DNA of 5,773 nucleotides from Eggerthellaceae bacterium (GTDB taxonomy: Bacteria; Actinomycetota; Coriobacteriia; Coriobacteriales; Eggerthellaceae): positions 1 to 5,773 of the forward strand of contig JAFYTB010000120.1 in assembly GCA_017559045.1 (NCBI GenBank), read 5' to 3'. Below are positions 5,715 to 5,773 of the stretch, piece after piece. Under the pieces are notes generated by a model, which worked only from the letters and a program-made list of their open reading frames with translations, had not been told where the DNA came from and made no database searches. Numbering within the stretch: position 1 is the stretch's first letter; every line of letters begins with the position of its first letter. A program made the translations under genes and the position numbers.

Positions 5715-5739
5715 GGCCTCCGCGCGAAGCGCGAGAGCC
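5715..5739. repeat. Imperfect GC-rich hairpin in the 3' intergenic region
   Basis: CGCGC (5721-5725) and GCGCG (5729-5733) form a 5-bp stem around GAA. The stem extends through CTC/GAG with a bulged A5734, then GG/CC with a bulged C5717. It has no T-tract on either strand, so it is not a convincing terminator. It lies directly beside another hairpin (5746-5764), an arrangement resembling paired REP-type palindromes. Confidence 0.4.
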
Positions 5740-5764
5740 AATAAACCACCCGCTATGCGGGTGG
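5740..5764 (-). terminator. Perfect hairpin at the right edge: possible terminator of a convergent gene, or a repeat-element palindrome
   Basis: CCACCCGC (5746-5753) and GCGGGTGG (5757-5764) form a perfect 8-bp stem with a TAT loop. Read on the - strand the stem is followed by TTTATT, the form of an intrinsic terminator for a gene entering from the right. Such short-loop CCACCCGC/GCGGGTGG hairpins also resemble subterminal palindromes of IS200/IS605 elements and REP sequences. The window ends nine bases later, so neither reading can be settled. Confidence 0.45.
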
Positions 5765-5773
5765 AAGCCCCTC

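Noticed and set aside
5604..5744. Possible stop-codon readthrough extension of clpB: the frame stays open for about 45 codons after the TAG, up to a TAA at 5742
   Set aside because: The extension runs through the intrinsic terminator and shows no similarity to ClpB tails; the conserved domain ends before the TAG. Chance open frame is the simpler explanation.
1..5773. CRISPR arrays, tRNA or rRNA genes, and transposase genes
   Set aside because: None is visible; apart from short gaps the window is fully occupied by the five chaperone genes.

Overview
The window holds one co-directional heat-shock chaperone operon on the + strand: the 3' part of dnaK (its start lies off the left edge), grpE, a zinc-finger-less dnaJ, the MerR-family repressor gene hspR, and a complete clpB. 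A strong intrinsic terminator follows clpB, and the window ends in a short palindrome-rich intergenic stretch. The order dnaK-grpE-dnaJ-hspR with an HspR-type regulator is characteristic of Actinobacteria. The moderate-to-high GC content (not counted), the rarity of TTA, CTA and TCA codons, the strong AGGAGG-type ribosome binding sites and clpB directly behind hspR suggest Coriobacteriia (a Collinsella-like gut actinobacterium). That taxonomic guess is an inference and no search was run.

Layout: 2-763 dnaK, from the interdomain linker to the C-terminus; 766-1446 grpE, with a GTG start two bases after the dnaK stop; 1447-1557 a 111-base gap with a GC-rich terminator-like hairpin and two copies of AAAGGAGG, the second being the dnaJ ribosome binding site; 1558-2481 dnaJ; 2472-2861 hspR, overlapping dnaJ by 10 bases; 2862-2915 a 54-base gap with a stem-loop over the hspR stop and a strong clpB ribosome binding site; 2916-5606 clpB; 5607-5773 no gene, but a clpB terminator and several other palindromes, one of which looks like a terminator for a gene arriving from the right on the - strand.

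The genes form one functional unit. DnaK binds and releases unfolded polypeptides using ATP, DnaJ delivers substrates and triggers hydrolysis, and GrpE exchanges the nucleotide. ClpB, working with DnaK, pulls polypeptides out of aggregates. HspR is expected to repress the operon from HAIR-type sites (CTTGAGT-N7-ACTCAAG), with DnaK as co-repressor in Streptomyces. No such site is visible in either intergenic gap, so the main operator and promoter are presumably upstream of dnaK, outside the window.

I found no wholly new system. The points most worth a second look are the attenuator-like hairpin between grpE and dnaJ, the class B (zinc-less) DnaJ in an HspR-type operon, a three-cysteine cluster in the DnaK tail, a roughly 20-residue insertion in the second ClpB ATPase domain, and the dense palindromes after clpB.
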